DNA of 64,000 nt from Shewanella maritima (GTDB lineage Bacteria > Pseudomonadota > Gammaproteobacteria > Enterobacterales > Shewanellaceae), in contig NZ_CP036200.1 of assembly GCF_004295345.1 (NCBI RefSeq), positions 2,490,001 through 2,554,000 on the forward strand. Direction: 5' to 3'. The position numbers and the translations under genes were made by a program. The notes beneath the pieces are model-generated. The model ran no database searches. It had not been told where the DNA came from and saw only the letters and a program-made list of their open reading frames with translations. Positions within the stretch are counted from its first letter, which is position 1, and each line of letters starts with the position of its first letter. Shown here one piece after another: positions 63,390-64,000 of the stretch.

Positions 63390-64000
63390 CTAATGTTTGA
63401 TGTGGCGAGAGTTACGTGAGTCGATTCGCGCTTGCAATAAGCCAACTGCTAAGCCGCCAATATGGGCGCCATTTGCCATGGAAACACCGAGAATATCGGT
63501 AAAGCCTAAAACCAACCAAATGATCATAAAGCCCATGTAAGAGTCTGGCAGGAAAATACCACTTTGGGGACTGCGTTTACCCATGAGATAGCTATAGCCA
63601 ACCAGTGCGTATACCACACCAGAAATACCTAAAAAGTTAGGGCCAGACACAAAATACTGCACGATATTTGGCAAGGTGCCAGCAACCAACAACAGTGTGA
63701 GTAACGGCATAGTGCCGAGTCGGTTTTCAATCTTGCCACCAAGATACCACCACCACAGCAGGTTAAATACGACGTGCATGATGGAGCCGTGCATCAAGCT
63801 TGGAGTGAACACTCGCCAAATTTGCTCAAGGTCTGCGCCAGGCACCGCATTGAAGAATGATAAAGCGCTGTAGACTTGATTACCAAAGCCTAGATTCATC
63901 ACTGCAAATAGCAGGACACATACTGCAAATATGACCAGCGTAAGTGGGCCTGCACCTGTGATAAATTGCGCAGCTAAGCCTAACCCGCCAGAACCATAGT
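63390..64000 (-). CDS. glpG: Rhomboid intramembrane protease GlpG (partial)
   Basis: The minus-strand frame is open from its stop at 63390 to the right edge of the window, so the N-terminus is missing; the ATG at 63902 is internal. The rhomboid core is clear: HVVFNLLWWWYLGG, catalytic serine in GISGVVYALVG and catalytic histidine in MANGAHIGG. The segment before it (AGPLTLVIFAVCVLL) matches the first membrane helix of GlpG. It cleaves membrane proteins within the membrane. Confidence 0.93.
   Translation of the reverse strand, partial: YGSGGLGLAAQFITGAGPLTLVIFAVCVLLFAVMNLGFGNQVYSALSFFNAVPGADLEQIWRVFTPSLMHGSIMHVVFNLLWWWYLGGKIENRLGTMPLLTLLLVAGTLPNIVQYFVSGPNFLGISGVVYALVGYSYLMGKRSPQSGIFLPDSYMGFMIIWLVLGFTDILGVSMANGAHIGGLAVGLLQARIDSRNSRHIKH

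Overview
The window is a chromosomal segment of a gammaproteobacterium, most likely Shewanella or a close relative. The evidence is a NsrR/YibQ/CtpA/EnvC/GpmM block, a YibN-SecB-GpsA block, a complete hut cluster, an ArrAB pair whose lengths and active-site residues match the Shewanella ANA-3 enzyme as I remember it, and the order polA - spf - engB - csrC - yihI. Gene density is high. I see no insertion sequence, prophage or CRISPR array.

Region by region: 1-850 is the end of an rRNA operon (23S 3' end, 5S, tRNA-Asp, terminator), followed by a decayed tandem copy of the tRNA-Asp/terminator unit. 1183-9099 holds nsrR with a cysteine-cluster gene, the leftward gpmM-envC-ctpA-yibQ operon, and rightward yibN, secB and gpsA. 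9222-14177 holds a flavoprotein, a TMEM175-like protein, a frameshifted SbtA-type bicarbonate transporter with its divergent LysR regulator, and a periplasmic binding protein. 14349-17703 is an orphan set of flagellar outer-ring-like genes (FlgT, FlgH-like, FlgP-like) plus a very acidic unknown protein. 17753-22645 holds gltS, a Dcu-type C4-dicarboxylate carrier with a CRP-like site, a TetR regulator, an NlpC/P60 lipoprotein and mogA. 22766-29429 has two ABC export systems facing apart around a GntR/YtrA-type operator region. 29554-38280 is mostly lipid and thioester metabolism (acyl-CoA ligase, two thioesterases, a lipase), plus mtnC, a probable dead esterase with a C-terminal repeat region, and a dCMP-deaminase-like gene.

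38642-42460 encodes a respiratory arsenate reductase (ArrA, ArrB) and a convergent ArsR repressor, with a plausible ArsR box just before the arrA ribosome binding site. 43821-49229 is histidine catabolism (hutI, hutC, hutU, hutH) with a perfect HutC-type palindrome. 49338-54506 holds a MscS/YbdG channel, an acyltransferase, yihI and small unknown genes.

54603-61500 is rich in regulatory RNA. It has a second copy of a hairpin repeat, a CsrB/CsrC RNA with 16 GGA motifs, cytochrome c4, engB, a candidate unnamed small RNA, Spot 42 with a CRP-like site, and polA. The window ends with elbB, a family 9 glycosyltransferase and a glpG gene cut by the right edge.

The observations I consider most worth following are the candidate small RNA at 57424-57534, the orphan flagellar-ring locus, the paired-change hairpin repeat, the bicarbonate transporter frameshift, and the arsenate respiration locus with its operator.
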